NCBI GenBank assembly: GCA_019096065.1
Contig: JAGUCH010000004.1
Span: 7,502,001 to 7,566,000, forward strand
Length of the DNA: 64,000 bases
Origin: Paracyclopina nana
Taxonomy: Eukaryota > Arthropoda > Copepoda > Cyclopoida > Cyclopettidae
Direction: 5' to 3'
Below, piece after piece: positions 9,889 through 20,851 of this stretch; the stretch's first letter is position 1; every line of letters begins with the position of its first letter. The notes below the pieces were generated by a model. The model saw nothing but the letters and a program-made list of their open reading frames with translations. It had not been told where the DNA came from and ran no database searches. The position numbers and the translations under genes are program-made.

Positions 9889-12388
9889 TGTCTAACTCAT
9901 TTTCTGGCCTCACGCGCCCCAGACATTTGTTAATTCTTGCGGCAGCGGCGACTACAGCAGCGATTCTCTCAGCTTCTATCATGTTCAAAAAGTCGAAGAA
10001 GAAGGACTCGAAGAAGCAGCAGCAGCAATTGACGACCATGGAATCATCACCTTTCATTCCAGAGAAAGAAGAGTGCAACAACAGCAAACAGGAAGACAAC
10101 AACCGATCTTGGGCTGATGACATCGCCGAGGAAGAAGAGGTGAGTGCAAAATATCTGCGAGTGCTCCGAGTTTCATGCGTCTAATTTTGAAGATTGAGGT
10201 GAAAATCGCAGAGGTGGCCTCGGCCATGGCCCATTTCGGTCTGGAGGATGTCGGGTCCACACCGACAAGGCGTGATTCCGGCATTGGATCCCCGGATGAG
10301 GCCAATGCTGGAAGGCAAGGAGAGGAGCCCAAAATGGTGATGAGAGCTCCCACGCCGCCTTCTTCCGTCGACGAGGTTCCGTTGAAGAAGGACAGGTGTG
10401 ATTCCGGTTGCTCCTATGGAACCTCTGACGAGGTCAAGCTGGCTGGCAAAGTTGTCACCAGTGCGGACAGTGGCAATGGCTCCACTGAGGGCACGGATGG
10501 CATCATTTTTGCCTACCACTTTGCAGTGCCTAGCACCTTGTGTGGTAATTCACTTTGATTTGTCTCATTTTGGCCGTTTTTAATTTTTGTGCCTAGGTCA
10601 ACTCATTGGCACCAAGGGCAAGTATGTCAGGCAGCTTAGGGAGGCCACGAAATGCTCTGTCGTGGTGGACTATCCTAGCAAGGCATCCAGAACCTCTGGC
10701 AACGAAGACAAGGTAGAATTTAGTTGATTTTCACTTTGAGCCACTAGAAACCTCTATTTCCATTGGCAGGTGTGCATTATTGAGGGGACAAGGTCTGCGA
10801 TTGATCGCTGCCTCCTCCTCATTCGTGAGAGGCTTCCGCTGAGTCAGTTCCCAAGTTTGACCCTGGAGCAGATCAACTTGCCTCAGCAGAAAGATGTCAC
10901 CGCAGCCCTCATCACCACTGAGCCTTTGATGCCACTGACACTCACGCCCGGACAGCTGAACAATGTCATCGTCTCCTCCATTGTCTCTGGCAACCACATT
11001 TTCGTCCAGCAGCTGGATCATCCCACATTCGGCGATCTTGAGCGGTTGGAGAGCTGCATGTTCAGTGTGTACGAGAGCCTGTCCCTTCACCGCAAGCCGA
11101 AAGTCCAGCGTGACCACCTCGTGCCTGGCCTCGTGTGCGTGGCCAAATTCAGCGATAGGTATTATCGTCTCCAAGTGTTCTCGTATGACACCACACAAGA
11201 GAGCTGTGACGTCAAGTTCCTCGACTATGGTGGCTACGATGTGGTCAATGTGGATGACCTCCTGGAGATTCGCTCAGACTTCACACTTTTGCCCATCCAG
11301 GTATTCAAATTACTAAAAAATCTTCATCAAACCACGTGTGGAAATGATCCGCAAGATGGAGCTGCGATTTGTTTTTGTGCAAGTTGTTTCGAAGCATTAA
11401 CTTTTTTCGCCATCCAACCATCAATAATGCCCGATAGGCTTTATAGCATAAAAATCCACTTCTGGTAGCCAATTTCCGGGACATAAGTTCCGTCGAACTT
11501 GCTCGGATGTAGAGATTTAGGACCTTTCCATGTGCTTGTACAAAAAATAAAACTGAAAAACGATTTTTGATGGTACAAAAAATTGGTCTTTGGCATGTAG
11601 CAAAAGAAGTAAACAAATAAATAAACATCCAGTACGCAAAAAGTAAACAAAAACGTAAATTAACAATGAAAACGGTCTTGCTAAAACGGTCTTGCGTGGT
11701 ACATTTTTTTGTACCTGAAAACCAAAAGTGAGCTCATGGAAAGGACCTTAGTTCAGGCTTTTTTCACAACCTCTGGAGGTAGATCCACTAACTTAGTGGC
11801 TATATTTGTATTTTCGCTTCTTGAATTTACTTGACTGATGAATGGCGAATATGGTTTGGTCACTTGAGCAAATTTCGCTGGAACAAATCGTTGCTCCACC
11901 CTACGGATTAGTGCCACTTGCGCTTTGTAATGGCTTTTTATGAAAATGTGTGCTTTAACTTTCCTGCTACTTGTCAGGCTGTGGAATGCTATCTTGCCAA
12001 CGTGATACCTCCAACTGGGGCTGAGTGGCCTTATGAGTCTGTTGTCCACCTTGAGGAACTTGTCCACAATCAGGTACACCTCACTTTTTAAGTCTTATCT
12101 TATAAATATGTAATGAAACTAACCAGGAAGATTTTAAGCTTTCAACTGTTCTTATAATTAGCTTTAGTTTATTTAGAGGATATTTATTTGCACTTAGACG
12201 ATTATTTATTGCATTTCCAGAGCAACTCGTGTCGAGTCGTTGGTATTTCCCCAGACTACATCCCCATTGTTCAACTGTTCAGCACTTCCCTCAGTAAAAG
12301 TACCAAGGAGATTGAGACGAGATTTGTGAACAAGGAGCTTGTAGAGAGAGGAGCAGCCATTTGGGTGGAGCATTCTATAGCAGCATAA
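9888..12388 (+). CDS. TDRKH: Tudor and KH domain protein (TDRKH / Papi)
   Basis: The exons are 9888-10139, 10193-10544, 10597-10712, 10770-11300, 11978-12073 and 12221-12388, for 504 residues. The N-terminus has a hydrophobic segment (about residues 12-31, LLILAAAATTAAILSASIMF) followed by Lys-rich sequence, matching the outer-mitochondrial-membrane anchor of TDRKH/Papi. A long Ser/Pro/acidic linker follows. One KH domain then carries the GxxG loop (CGQLIGTKGKYV) and ends near LLLIRERL. A Tudor domain near residues 330-400 has the usual GLVCVAKFSDRYYRLQV and VKFLDYGGYDVV strands. Family members act in piRNA trimming by binding methylarginine Piwi proteins on mitochondria. Known orthologues have two KH domains; only one is evident here. 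An intron of 677 bp (11301-11977) is longer than the others. A short upstream frame ends in TAATG at the start codon. Confidence 0.92.
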
Positions 12389-13371
12389 TTTGACACCTCA
12401 CCAACAAGAATTTTGAAAAAAGTACCTTCAAAAAACGATGATAGTTTTCATTCTCTTCTTGCTCACCAATATCTCAAGAATGAGGCAAATTTTGGTTGGA
12501 TATCTCAATTGTTGCTGTGCAATGGCCATGTGTGTGTGTACATAGCATTTTACCATATCTGCTGAGGAATTGCACAAAAAGCCCTCTAGTGCCTAATTAA
12601 TATTGCCCTCAACTCGTTACCCTGTATTTTTGTGCTGTTCTTAAAATTAGTCTTTTTTACCAGCAGCAGCTCCCAAATCTAAATAAGTAAAGTTATACTG
12701 TATGCAGCAGCCCTTGAAAAAAAAACAATCTTGGAATTGCTAAAAAAGTACTCAGCTAAAAATTAAAAAGATGATCATTTTTTTGTATTTGGTTACACAG
12801 TTTTGAAATACATTCTCTAGAACTCGAAAAAACTGACTTGTTGGAATTTGCCATTCGTCACATGAAAGAGGAGGATTCTTGAGGCTCAAGGAGGATTGTG
12901 ATGTAATCAGCTGTGAGGGTGTGACATTACCTTGTCTGGCACAATATTTCTTCCTTTCAAAACGCTGCAACAAATCCCTTTTTTCATGCACTTTAGGAAA
13001 AGAGGAGCTGAAAAGGCTCCTTTACTAAATTCTTTTCATTTCTCTTATTTTTCATGTGATGCCTTTCTGGCTACCGTAAATAATTAAAAATAGCTGGATG
13101 TTGATAGCTTTGCGACAAAAAGTCATTTTACTAGCATACAAAAATAATGGAGTCTTCATTTCACTCAACATTGTAAACAAACAATAAAGTTGCGAAAAAA
13201 GGGAAAGACTCGTCAAATCGCCTAGCGTTAAACAAACTCCTCACGATTCGCCTCACGCGAGCATTTTCAAGGTATTTTTTTCTCGTTAAACAGGCCGTAA
13301 TACAACTGAAGAACACAAAATGTCGTAAAAGCGTATAGAAATGAGTCAAAGCCAGCTCAAATTCCCAAGTC
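12389..13371. other. Intergenic
   Basis: This separates TDRKH from the next plus-strand gene. I see no exon or clear repeat. The 3' UTR of TDRKH and the promoter of the downstream gene are expected here. Confidence 0.4.
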
Positions 13372-14286
13372 ATGTCGTGGAATTTCGAAGACAATTTCAC
13401 TCAAGCCGCCGGACCGAGCAAAACTCAGCATATCGACATAGTTTCAACGTCATCAGAAAGTGAAGAAGATGAAGACCAAAAAGCTATCAGGCCGACTCAA
13501 AAAGTGGCCGAGTGCTCTGACAACGAGCAGCTCCGATCGTCATCGCCAGTGTTTCACTCGAAAAAGCGAAGGACACTTTCGCCGGTGTTTCCATCCTCTC
13601 AGTCTTTACTTGACAGCAAAAGCAAAAGAACCAAGCGAGCGCTGCTTTTTATGGCTCAAAAAAACCACTCGAGTGGAAGTGAAGACTTGTTTGCTGATAG
13701 CCAGAGAATCGACAGCGATCCCTCCTCCCTTTCTCAAGCTGCCAATGTTGTCAAATGCTCAAGCGGAGAGTCCAACGTGATCTTGTCTACCTCAAGCTCT
13801 GCTTCAAATAACGCAGAAGCTTCAAACGATGACTGGCAAATTCATGAGAAACTCATGCAGCAAGCTTTGCAGTCAAGCAAGAAAAAGTCCACGAGGAAGA
13901 GGCGAAAGAAACATGGCCTAGCTGAGCAATTGGACAAGGCCTTGAAGAAGCTGGTTTCGGATCGAGTGCTAAGGAACCATTTACCCCAAAAGCTCCTTGC
14001 AGCTGACAGCGCCAAACATCAAGTGATGAAAGCCAAGGTGCTGAGCAAATCTTGGCACTTTTCAATGCTCCTGCTCAAGTGTGTGGACTTCCAACTGGAC
14101 CCAAACACTGGGGAAAAGCTGACTTTCCTAGTCATAGTAGACAATATTCTGGACTTGGGCAAAAAAGTTGGACCTGGCTGCGAAATCATGCTGGAAGGAC
14201 CTTGGCTAGAGTTCAAAGATGACCAAGGCCAAAAAGTTTTGACGCATGTCTCGAAAATTCTTGTGATAGTTGAAAGAAACGAGTGA
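13372..14286 (+). CDS. Hypothetical nuclear-looking protein with a possible OB-like C-terminus
   Basis: A single open exon of 304 codons starts at an ATG (MSWNFEDNF). I do not recognise the family. Residues 1-165 are rich in Ser, Glu and basic clusters (KKRRTLSP, SKSKRTKRA), as in a disordered nuclear protein with SP phospho-sites. Residues about 175-195 are strongly basic (KKKSTRKRRKKHG). The last 90 residues alternate beta-like strands (SWHFSMLLLKCVDFQL, LTFLVIVDNILDLG, GCEIMLEGPWLEF, THVSKILVIV), which could be an OB-type fold as in DNA-repair scaffolds; that is a guess. Base composition and codon pattern look coding. It ends only 83 bp before the Dr1 start codon. A short overlapping upstream ATG at 13341 is in another frame. 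Confidence 0.7.
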   Translation: MSWNFEDNFTQAAGPSKTQHIDIVSTSSESEEDEDQKAIRPTQKVAECSDNEQLRSSSPVFHSKKRRTLSPVFPSSQSLLDSKSKRTKRALLFMAQKNHSSGSEDLFADSQRIDSDPSSLSQAANVVKCSSGESNVILSTSSSASNNAEASNDDWQIHEKLMQQALQSSKKKSTRKRRKKHGLAEQLDKALKKLVSDRVLRNHLPQKLLAADSAKHQVMKAKVLSKSWHFSMLLLKCVDFQLDPNTGEKLTFLVIVDNILDLGKKVGPGCEIMLEGPWLEFKDDQGQKVLTHVSKILVIVERNE

Positions 14287-14369
14287 AGCAAATTTATACT
14301 GATGAAATCTCACAATGCTAAGTGAACATATTTTCACTAAAGAGGAAATTATCTCCTTTGCAGGTGAAG

Positions 14370-14973
14370 ATGGCCGACTCTGACCATGAAGATGACATAA
14401 CTATTCCAAGAGCTGCTATGAACAAAATGATCAAGGAACTTTGTCCTCAGACCAGAGTAGCAAATGAAGCCAGGTAACTATAAGCCCAAATTTATTCTCT
14501 TATTAACGGTGTTAAATCAATGCCTATTTGCAGAGAACTGATTTTGAACTGCTGCACCGAATTCATACACTTGGTCTCCTCAGAGGCCAATGACATTTGC
14601 AACACCCAGCAAAAGAAAACCATAAATGCAGAGCATGTTCTAGCTGGTAAGCCCAGGAAGGGAAAAACATTCTGCTGAATAATATTTTTACTTTGAAGCT
14701 CTTGAAAATCTTGGCTATGGGGACTTCCGCAAAGATGCTGAGGATGCTCTGGCTCAGTGTAAAGATGTTGCTGCCAAGAAGAGGAGGCAGAGTTCAAGGC
14801 TGGAAAACTTGGGGATTCCAGAGGAAGAATTGCTTAGGCAGCAACAGGAGCTTTTTGCCAAAGCTCGCGAAGCAGCTGCCAAGCAAGAACTTTTGCTCTT
14901 ACAGCAACAGCAACAGTCTGATCCGGGTCCGACCACAAGTACAAGTCCAGACCAATCTACTTCGACAACATAG
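14370..14973 (+). CDS. Dr1: Negative cofactor 2 beta (Dr1), histone-fold transcription repressor
   Basis: Exons 14370-14473, 14534-14646 and 14699-14973 give 163 residues (human Dr1 has 176). The histone fold spans residues about 12-95, with the family's signatures ITIPRAAMNKMIKE, NCCTEFIHLVSSEANDIC and the AEHVLAALENLGYG turn. It is followed by the conserved SSRLENLGIPEEELLRQQQ segment and a Gln-rich tail. Dr1 pairs with DRAP1/NC2-alpha, binds TBP on DNA, and blocks TFIIA/TFIIB. A splice-acceptor-like TTTGCAG precedes the ATG by six bases, so a 5'-UTR intron is likely and could span part or all of the upstream hypothetical gene. Confidence 0.97.
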
Positions 14974-15071
14974 CATTTATTTAAAAAAAAAACGATACTA
15001 CTTCATGAGTGATTTAAGCTTGCTGAATGAATTTCTCTACTATTGACTAATCGTTGTTTTACAGGCCATTT

Positions 15072-15149
15072 CTTCCACTGACAGATTGTATTCAATGTTC
15101 TTGGAAGATCCTGGCTAAAAGTCGGAAAAACACCCTGGATCGACCATTT
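15072..15149 (-). pseudogene. Decayed copy of the last exon of the neighbouring membrane-protein gene
   Basis: This segment aligns with 15310-15390 of the adjacent gene: shared runs include CTGACAG or TTGACAG, a TTCTTGRAA-type stretch, AAAAGTC and GGATCG.CCATT. Read in the matching frame it gives MVDPGCFSDF, then a stop where the gene has Trp (MDDPRFDIDFW). It is therefore a non-functional tandem fragment. Confidence 0.65.
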
Positions 15150-15262
15150 TAAATCATGGCATTTCTTGATCAATTTGCGCTGTAATATTGCTTGATTCAA
15201 TGATGTCAAAGGCAGTCGCCAGGATGTCTTCGAATACTACAGAATTTGTCAGACAATCTTGG

Positions 15263-15945
15263 TCATTTAGTCAGCATCTCTTTGATTTCAGCAAATCTCA
15301 TGCCTAGGCTCTCATTGACAGTTGGCCTGTTATCAATTTTCTTGAAATATCCCGACCAAAAGTCAATATCGAACCTAGGATCGTCCATTGGAATGTTCGC
15401 TCTTCGCGACAAGTACGCAGCATCCTTGTACTTGTCATAGTCCTTCTCATTGGATTTCATGACTGCCTTCTTGACATCATCAGTGACTTCTACTTTTTCA
15501 TAGGATGAAAAGCCCAGGCCTTTTACCTTGTACATGACGATTTTCTTGTTCTCGTCATCAAACGAGTTGATGTTGTTATACTTGGCGATCGTTCTTATGC
15601 TCTTGGCATCTTCTTCACCAGCCTCATTTGCTGCCAGTGCTCTTTCTTCTTCACTAAATTGTGATTTGTACACAACATAGCCCAAGACAGTCCTGAAAAT
15701 GCCAGTTTTTTCAAGATGACATTCAAATTGGGTGGGCAGAAATCAACTTACCAAGCAATGGCGAAATAACTGAAGGCATACAATTGAGACTTTTTGTAAT
15801 ATGCTTCTCTCATGGCTGGACTTGTCGGCTTCATATGTGGCATTCGATTACGAATTAGCTCTGATATGTAAAGCGAAGGGTAGAACCATTTGGTCCAAGA
15901 AACGCCCAATTTATCTTTCGTATTGCTAACAGGAGGCTTCTTCAT
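15263..15945 (-). CDS. Hypothetical single-pass membrane protein
   Basis: Exons 15752-15945 and 15263-15692 join in phase (the split Trp codon TG|G) to give 207 residues. One hydrophobic segment lies near residues 54-74 (LYAFSYFAIAW running into TVLGYVVY). Before it is a basic, aromatic N-terminus (WTKWFYPSLYISELIRNRMPHM); after it is a hydrophilic charged domain of about 130 residues ending EIKEMLTK. The short positively charged head and single anchor would fit a mitochondrial or ER membrane protein, but I do not recognise the family. It lies tail-to-tail with Dr1. A broken copy of its 3' exon lies just downstream. Confidence 0.75.
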
Positions 15946-16232
15946 TCTGCCAACTTTTTTAAGCAGCAGCGATTTCCCAACTTTTCTGATGTTTGTTTAC
16001 TTTTTTCGTTTGGGAAAAGATGGAGCGCGAGTCGGTAAAATTAAGGCAAGTTGCACTTCTTGACCGGCTTTCTCATCGACACAAAGGACACATTTTTGCC
16101 TAAATAAAGGATTTTTTTTTTGAAAACTTTCGTTGATTCACAGGCATTTTTAGTTCAGAATAATCATAACAAAATTGGCTAATTTTTTATTGTTTTGATT
16201 TATCCGGTCTATTTTTGATGCATTTTAGTCTC

Positions 16233-17357
16233 AATCCAGTCAGAGTTATCAACGGTGGTCGGAAACGACCAAAGTGGTCGTTTTTGACTGACTTTGGTCG
16301 GAAAAAAAATTGGTGGTCGGTGGTCGGAAAAGTGGTCGTTTTTGAAACTGACCAGAACTTGCTAAAAATAGGCACTTTTAGACAAAAAAGGACCAAAATT
16401 CCAATTTAAAATTGCACATTTTTTCCTTTGGGAAGTAATCTAAAATATATAAACTTAGCAAATAAGATTGGTCTCAATAGAAATATGAAATTAGATAAAC
16501 AGCTTCTCATGAGTAAGGCTACTTTTTTGCTCAGAGATGCGACATCAAAATAAAAATTCTGATTTCTTGTAAACATTTTCCTAAGTGACTTATTTTTTAC
16601 AGCAAACATTGCTCAAAAAGACTTTGCAGATAAAAAAAAGGACATTTTATGCATAAATTGGGCTTTGCTCACGGTGTAGTTACATTTTTCCGAATAAGGT
16701 AAAAAAGATGGCATTAGGAGTAACCTCCGATTCTTTTTCAAAGTTGCATCAACTAGTTTGTCGCATAGTCGTTATCATTTGGCTTTTTGACTCTTAAAAA
16801 CTCAATATTTGGCGTTCTTGTTAAGAAACGAGAGATTTTCTGCCTTTTCCAGAAAGCTCCACCATGTATCAAGCTTGATTTTCTTGGGCAAATTGTCCTA
16901 CAAAGTATGCAATTATTACTCAATTTGCCCATAAAATGACTACAAAAGTAGATTAAAACTTGCTTTTCATAAATTAGCAGACTAAAATAGTTGCATAGTA
17001 GTTGTAGTATATCAAATCTGGTTGCTTTAAAAATTGATGGGAGGTTCAATATTTTTAGATCGGGGCTAGTAGTGGGGCAGGTGCAAACAGAAACAGATCG
17101 AAATTCAATTTTCAGCCCGCTTAGCTTACGCTGCTATTAGCTGGGGTATCATTAGCTCCTCCTGGCGGCAAAAATCATTACTACCACAGCCTCCGTAAGC
17201 AAAGCCCAATTGTGTGAGTTTTGGCCGTTTTTGTGTAGGTGGTCGGAAAAGTGGTCGTTTTCGAAATAGCCTGAAAAATGGTGGTCGCAAAAGTGGTCGT
17301 TTTTGGCCAAAAAGGTGGTCGGAAGCCTAAAAATCCGTTGATAACTCTGAATCCAGT
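16233..17357. mobile_element. hAT-type non-autonomous DNA transposon with 8-bp target duplication
   Basis: The element itself is 16241-17349 (1109 bp). Its ends are perfect 15-bp inverted repeats, CAGAGTTATCAACGG (16241-16255) and CCGTTGATAACTCTG (17335-17349). It is bracketed by identical 8-bp direct repeats AATCCAGT (16233-16240 and 17350-17357). An 8-bp duplication with CAG-starting ends is the hAT hallmark. Next to each end are arrays of GTGGTCG-type heptamers in inverted arrangement, plausible transposase subterminal sites. No transposase reading frame is present, so it must have been moved in trans. Confidence 0.88.
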
Positions 17358-17877
17358 TAGTTCACACTTCACACTTCAGCTGTGATTAGTAAAGTGAGTT
17401 TTTTTTTAAATCTCCATTTTGCTTCTTGACATTTTTGATATTTAAAAAAAATAAGAACAAACACCAGTTTCAGGCTGCCCCTTTTTGCCTACTGCGCTTT
17501 TTTGAAAATGGGTTTTAGACATGACATTGGCCTTTTTTTGGCCGTCACCCTTTCCTTTAGTTGTCCTTTTACTTTTCAACTCTGTATTCTTTACAGGTTG
17601 ACTGCAAACGTTATGCTTCCAACAAGGAAAATGGCTCCAATTAACACACAATCTCGGTGAAACTCATCTGGTTGAGGAGGTTGTGAAGATGCTGCTAATT
17701 ATCTCCATCAGCTACAAAAAACCTTGAGCTTAAAAAGGAAAATCTGTATGTAGCTCAATTAATTCTCAAGAAATCCAAATATGTCCTTTTTGAATGGCCC
17801 TGATATATAAGAAAAGCCTCCCATTGCAATTCAAGTGGAATATCCAGAAAAGGTATTTTCTGTACTTGAATAGGGCC
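17358..17877. other. Spacer between two transposons
   Basis: About 0.5 kb of A/T-rich sequence with no exon or recognisable element. Confidence 0.4.
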
Positions 17878-17879
17878 TA

Positions 17880-19240
17880 CCCAGCGAACCCTTTTTGAAG
17901 TCGGAAAGCCGTATCGAAGCTGGTTAGATTTCGTTCATTATGGCGACTTCGAAAGTCAATCCTTATTATTGTTAGCGTTACGCAAAAGGCAGCCAAAAGT
18001 TGTTGATTGAAAGTGGCTTTCAGAACAACTTCCAAAGTCACTAAAAGTCGTTAAGTATCTATGCTTAGATGAAAGTCACCTGAGCAACTTTGGAAGTGAC
18101 TTTCTACGAGGAAAAAGTCATTCAAATGCATTTAAGAAAGTCGTTGAAAGTCGTTCTGTAAACTGCTCCATAGCCACCCTAAACGGCCTTTTGGGCCTTG
18201 CCATTCATGAAGGCTGATTAAAGTTAATTTGTACAGCAAATTGCACCTTTACTTTGAAATTATCTCACAATTTAATATCAAATATAAATGACTTTGCGGC
18301 CCTGTTAGCCGTGATCTCCAGTTTTCAGTCTGTTTGCCCGTTTTTGGCCTGTTTGCCCGTTTTTGGTCTATTTGCCGGTTTTTGATCTGTTTGCCCGTTT
18401 TTGGTCTATTTGCCGGTTTTTGATCTGTTTGCTGTGATTCGCTGTGTTTGCCATATTCGCCGTGTTTGCTGTGATTCGCTGTGTTTGCCATATTCGCCGT
18501 GTTTGCTGTGTTTGCCGTGTTTGCTGTGTTAGGCTGTGTTAGCAAAGATCACTCTTGTAAGCCGTGATTTTCTCAGTTAGCCGTGATCGCCTGTGTTCCC
18601 AGTATTTGCCGTGTTCTCGGTGTTCCGCCATGCTAGATGGCCTCTTAGATATAGTGGATGACTATTGAATGAACTGCATTAAGTGAATTTGAAAATTGAA
18701 GTGATGAATGTTAAGCTGTTGCCTGTTAGTCCGTTACTGGCTTACTGCAACGGCGGTTAGATTCCGCCAAAATTGGGCTGGGCCGGCAGTCAAGGCTTAC
18801 TGCAATCTGGGCAGAGCTGTTTTTTCTTATGCGAAAGCCAAACTGGCATGTTTTTGGTTGGAAATGATGAAATTTTCATTTTTTTTTCAGCTTCCAAAGC
18901 CAATTAAACAATATTTTAGGTAGTTTGCTAGGACTTCAGCATAAAAGTTGCTTCAGCATTTTTTCAATGAGAGTCATTTGGCAGGAGCAACTTTTAAAAA
19001 AGCCACTTTGATTTTGTCAACATTCAGCTGTTTTGTGAACAACTTTTACAAAAGCCATTTAGAAGTTCCATCAAAAGTACTTCAATGGCGATTTCAGAAA
19101 GTCACTTCAATGAAAGGCAATTCAACTAACTTCGGAAGTCACTTTTAGCAACTTTCTTTTATCAACTTTTATAGAAGTCATATAGATGTTTATGAAAGTC
19201 ACTTTTCCCCCTGATCATTTTTGAAAAAGGGTTCGCTGGG
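17880..19240. mobile_element. TIR element, TA-flanked, carrying internal minisatellites
   Basis: The ends are perfect 17-bp inverted repeats, CCCAGCGAACCCTTTTT (17880-17896) and its complement (19224-19240), flanked by TA at 17878-17879 and 19241-19242. Both inner flanks are packed with AAAGTCAC/AAAGTCGTT-like motifs in opposite orientation. The 1361-bp body contains no transposase. A TA duplication points to the Tc1/mariner group, but with these ends the class is uncertain. Confidence 0.78.
18330..18540. repeat. Two adjacent minisatellites (19-bp and 37/9-bp units)
   Basis: 18330-18424 is five units of 19 bp, alternating CTGTTTGCCCGTTTTTGGT and CTATTTGCCGGTTTTTGAT. From about 18431 there follow two 37-bp units (TGTGATTCGCTGTGTTTGCC...) and then shorter TGTGTTTGC repeats to about 18540. 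They lie inside the 17880-19240 element. The minus-strand open frame here (ANTANTANT...) is a by-product. Confidence 0.8.
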
Positions 19241-19242
19241 TA

Positions 19243-20851
19243 ATGAAGAGTTTTTTCTACTTAAGCATGATTTTAAGTACTTGTCTGATCTGATTTGAAG
19301 TTTCTTGAGTTTACAACCGTTAAAATGGGTGACATTTTTAATATTTTAAAAACTCAAAAAAAAAGAAAATACTCTTGAGAAATTCTATTAAAAGCCCAGC
19401 TTGAAGTCAAATTGATCTATTGAAGTTCTTACTGTGCAATTTTGTAGCAAAGGAAAAAAGTGATATCCCCAATAATAGGATCATCTTTTTGTGATATTGA
19501 ATTCTACGCGAAGCCATTCAATGGGCTCATAAATTCCGGGGAAATAGCATTCCTCATATTTTATGCTCTACTTCGGTGCACATATGCGAAAACTCCATTT
19601 TCGTGTTACAATTTTCCGTTTTGCCTGCCGCAAAAGTTTGCATCTCTGAGAGTGACACCTCACACATAACACAAAGATTTTGCCATTTTCTCATTTTTTT
19701 TATATAGATTCTTTTAAGCACAGTGGATAATTTACCCGACGGATAGAGGAGAATAAAATGAAGCTGATAATTATCTTTCATTAAGAGAACAAGACTGCAC
19801 TAGAATTGTGAATTTCCATTTGGAAGTCCAAACAAATAAGGAAAAACCTTTCAAAACACGAGTACACTGAAAATTGTTGCAAAAAGCTTTCAACAGTGAG
19901 AAGATCACAGTGGACTTTTCTGCCACTTTGACTCGCATTGAAATAAGGTGAAAAATGTCTCGAAAATCAAAAAGGCTCTTGATTAAAAAATCACCTCAAA
20001 AGTTTCTTCTCTAAATAACCCATAGTGCAAATGCGTAGTGTAAATTAGGATTAAGGATTATTTTGGACCATTTTTGGCATTTTTCCTCCTCATCAAAGGA
20101 AAAGAGCTTTCTCCGTTTTTCACCTTTTTTCTACTTTAGTACTAGAGCCTTCTTATTGCAGTATATTGTTAATGTTAAGCTCAGATGTTAATTTGCATTA
20201 GCTTTCATTCATGTTCTGAAATAAAAGCAGAAATGTGAATTCAACCTTTTATCATGATTAGTCTTTTTAAAAAATACCAAATTTCGATTTACGTAATGTT
20301 CCTCCTGCTTTTTGTATTTTTCTATTTTCTGCCAAGCAATTTGGTAGCTTTTTAACAATCCTGGATGTGTGGGCTGAAAGCAGTCAAATACGCAGTAAAA
20401 TGAAAGACCAAGAAGATTTTTTTTCATTTTTGATAGAGAATTAGTTTTCAGAGAAAACTAATGTATTCAAGGTTTATTTTTGCCTCTATTGGAAGCTTTT
20501 TAGGTGGTAAGCAGCTTATGCTGACCAAAGGGCAGAAAAGATCTTTTGGAAGGACTTGATTGATCAGAAATAAGCCTTAGTTCTTAAAAAGCTGAGTACA
20601 TCTTTCCTTTGAAGGATGAGCCATAAAATAAGCCTTAATTTCATGAAAATCCACATGTCCTCTCAATTTGGTGTGAAATTTCCTAATTGGATGACCTAAA
20701 AAGGGATATTTTTCAATTGGTATATTTGAAACTCTGCCTCTCATTTCCCTAATTAAAGTAGTCACGTGAAGCCTTGACCACGTGGCATTGATTACGTAAT
20801 CACAGGAAGTAGTTGCATTACAGTTATGAAAAGCTGCAAATCCTCTTTTTT
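19243..20851. other. Intergenic
   Basis: This 1.6-kb A/T-rich stretch lies downstream of IFT70. Reading frames are short and unsupported, and no repeat with clear borders was seen. Confidence 0.4.

Noticed and set aside
18249..18545. Minus-strand frame with an Ala-Asn-Thr repeat and Gln/Lys/Pro repeat
   Set aside because: It comes from two minisatellites inside a transposon; low complexity and no splice support.
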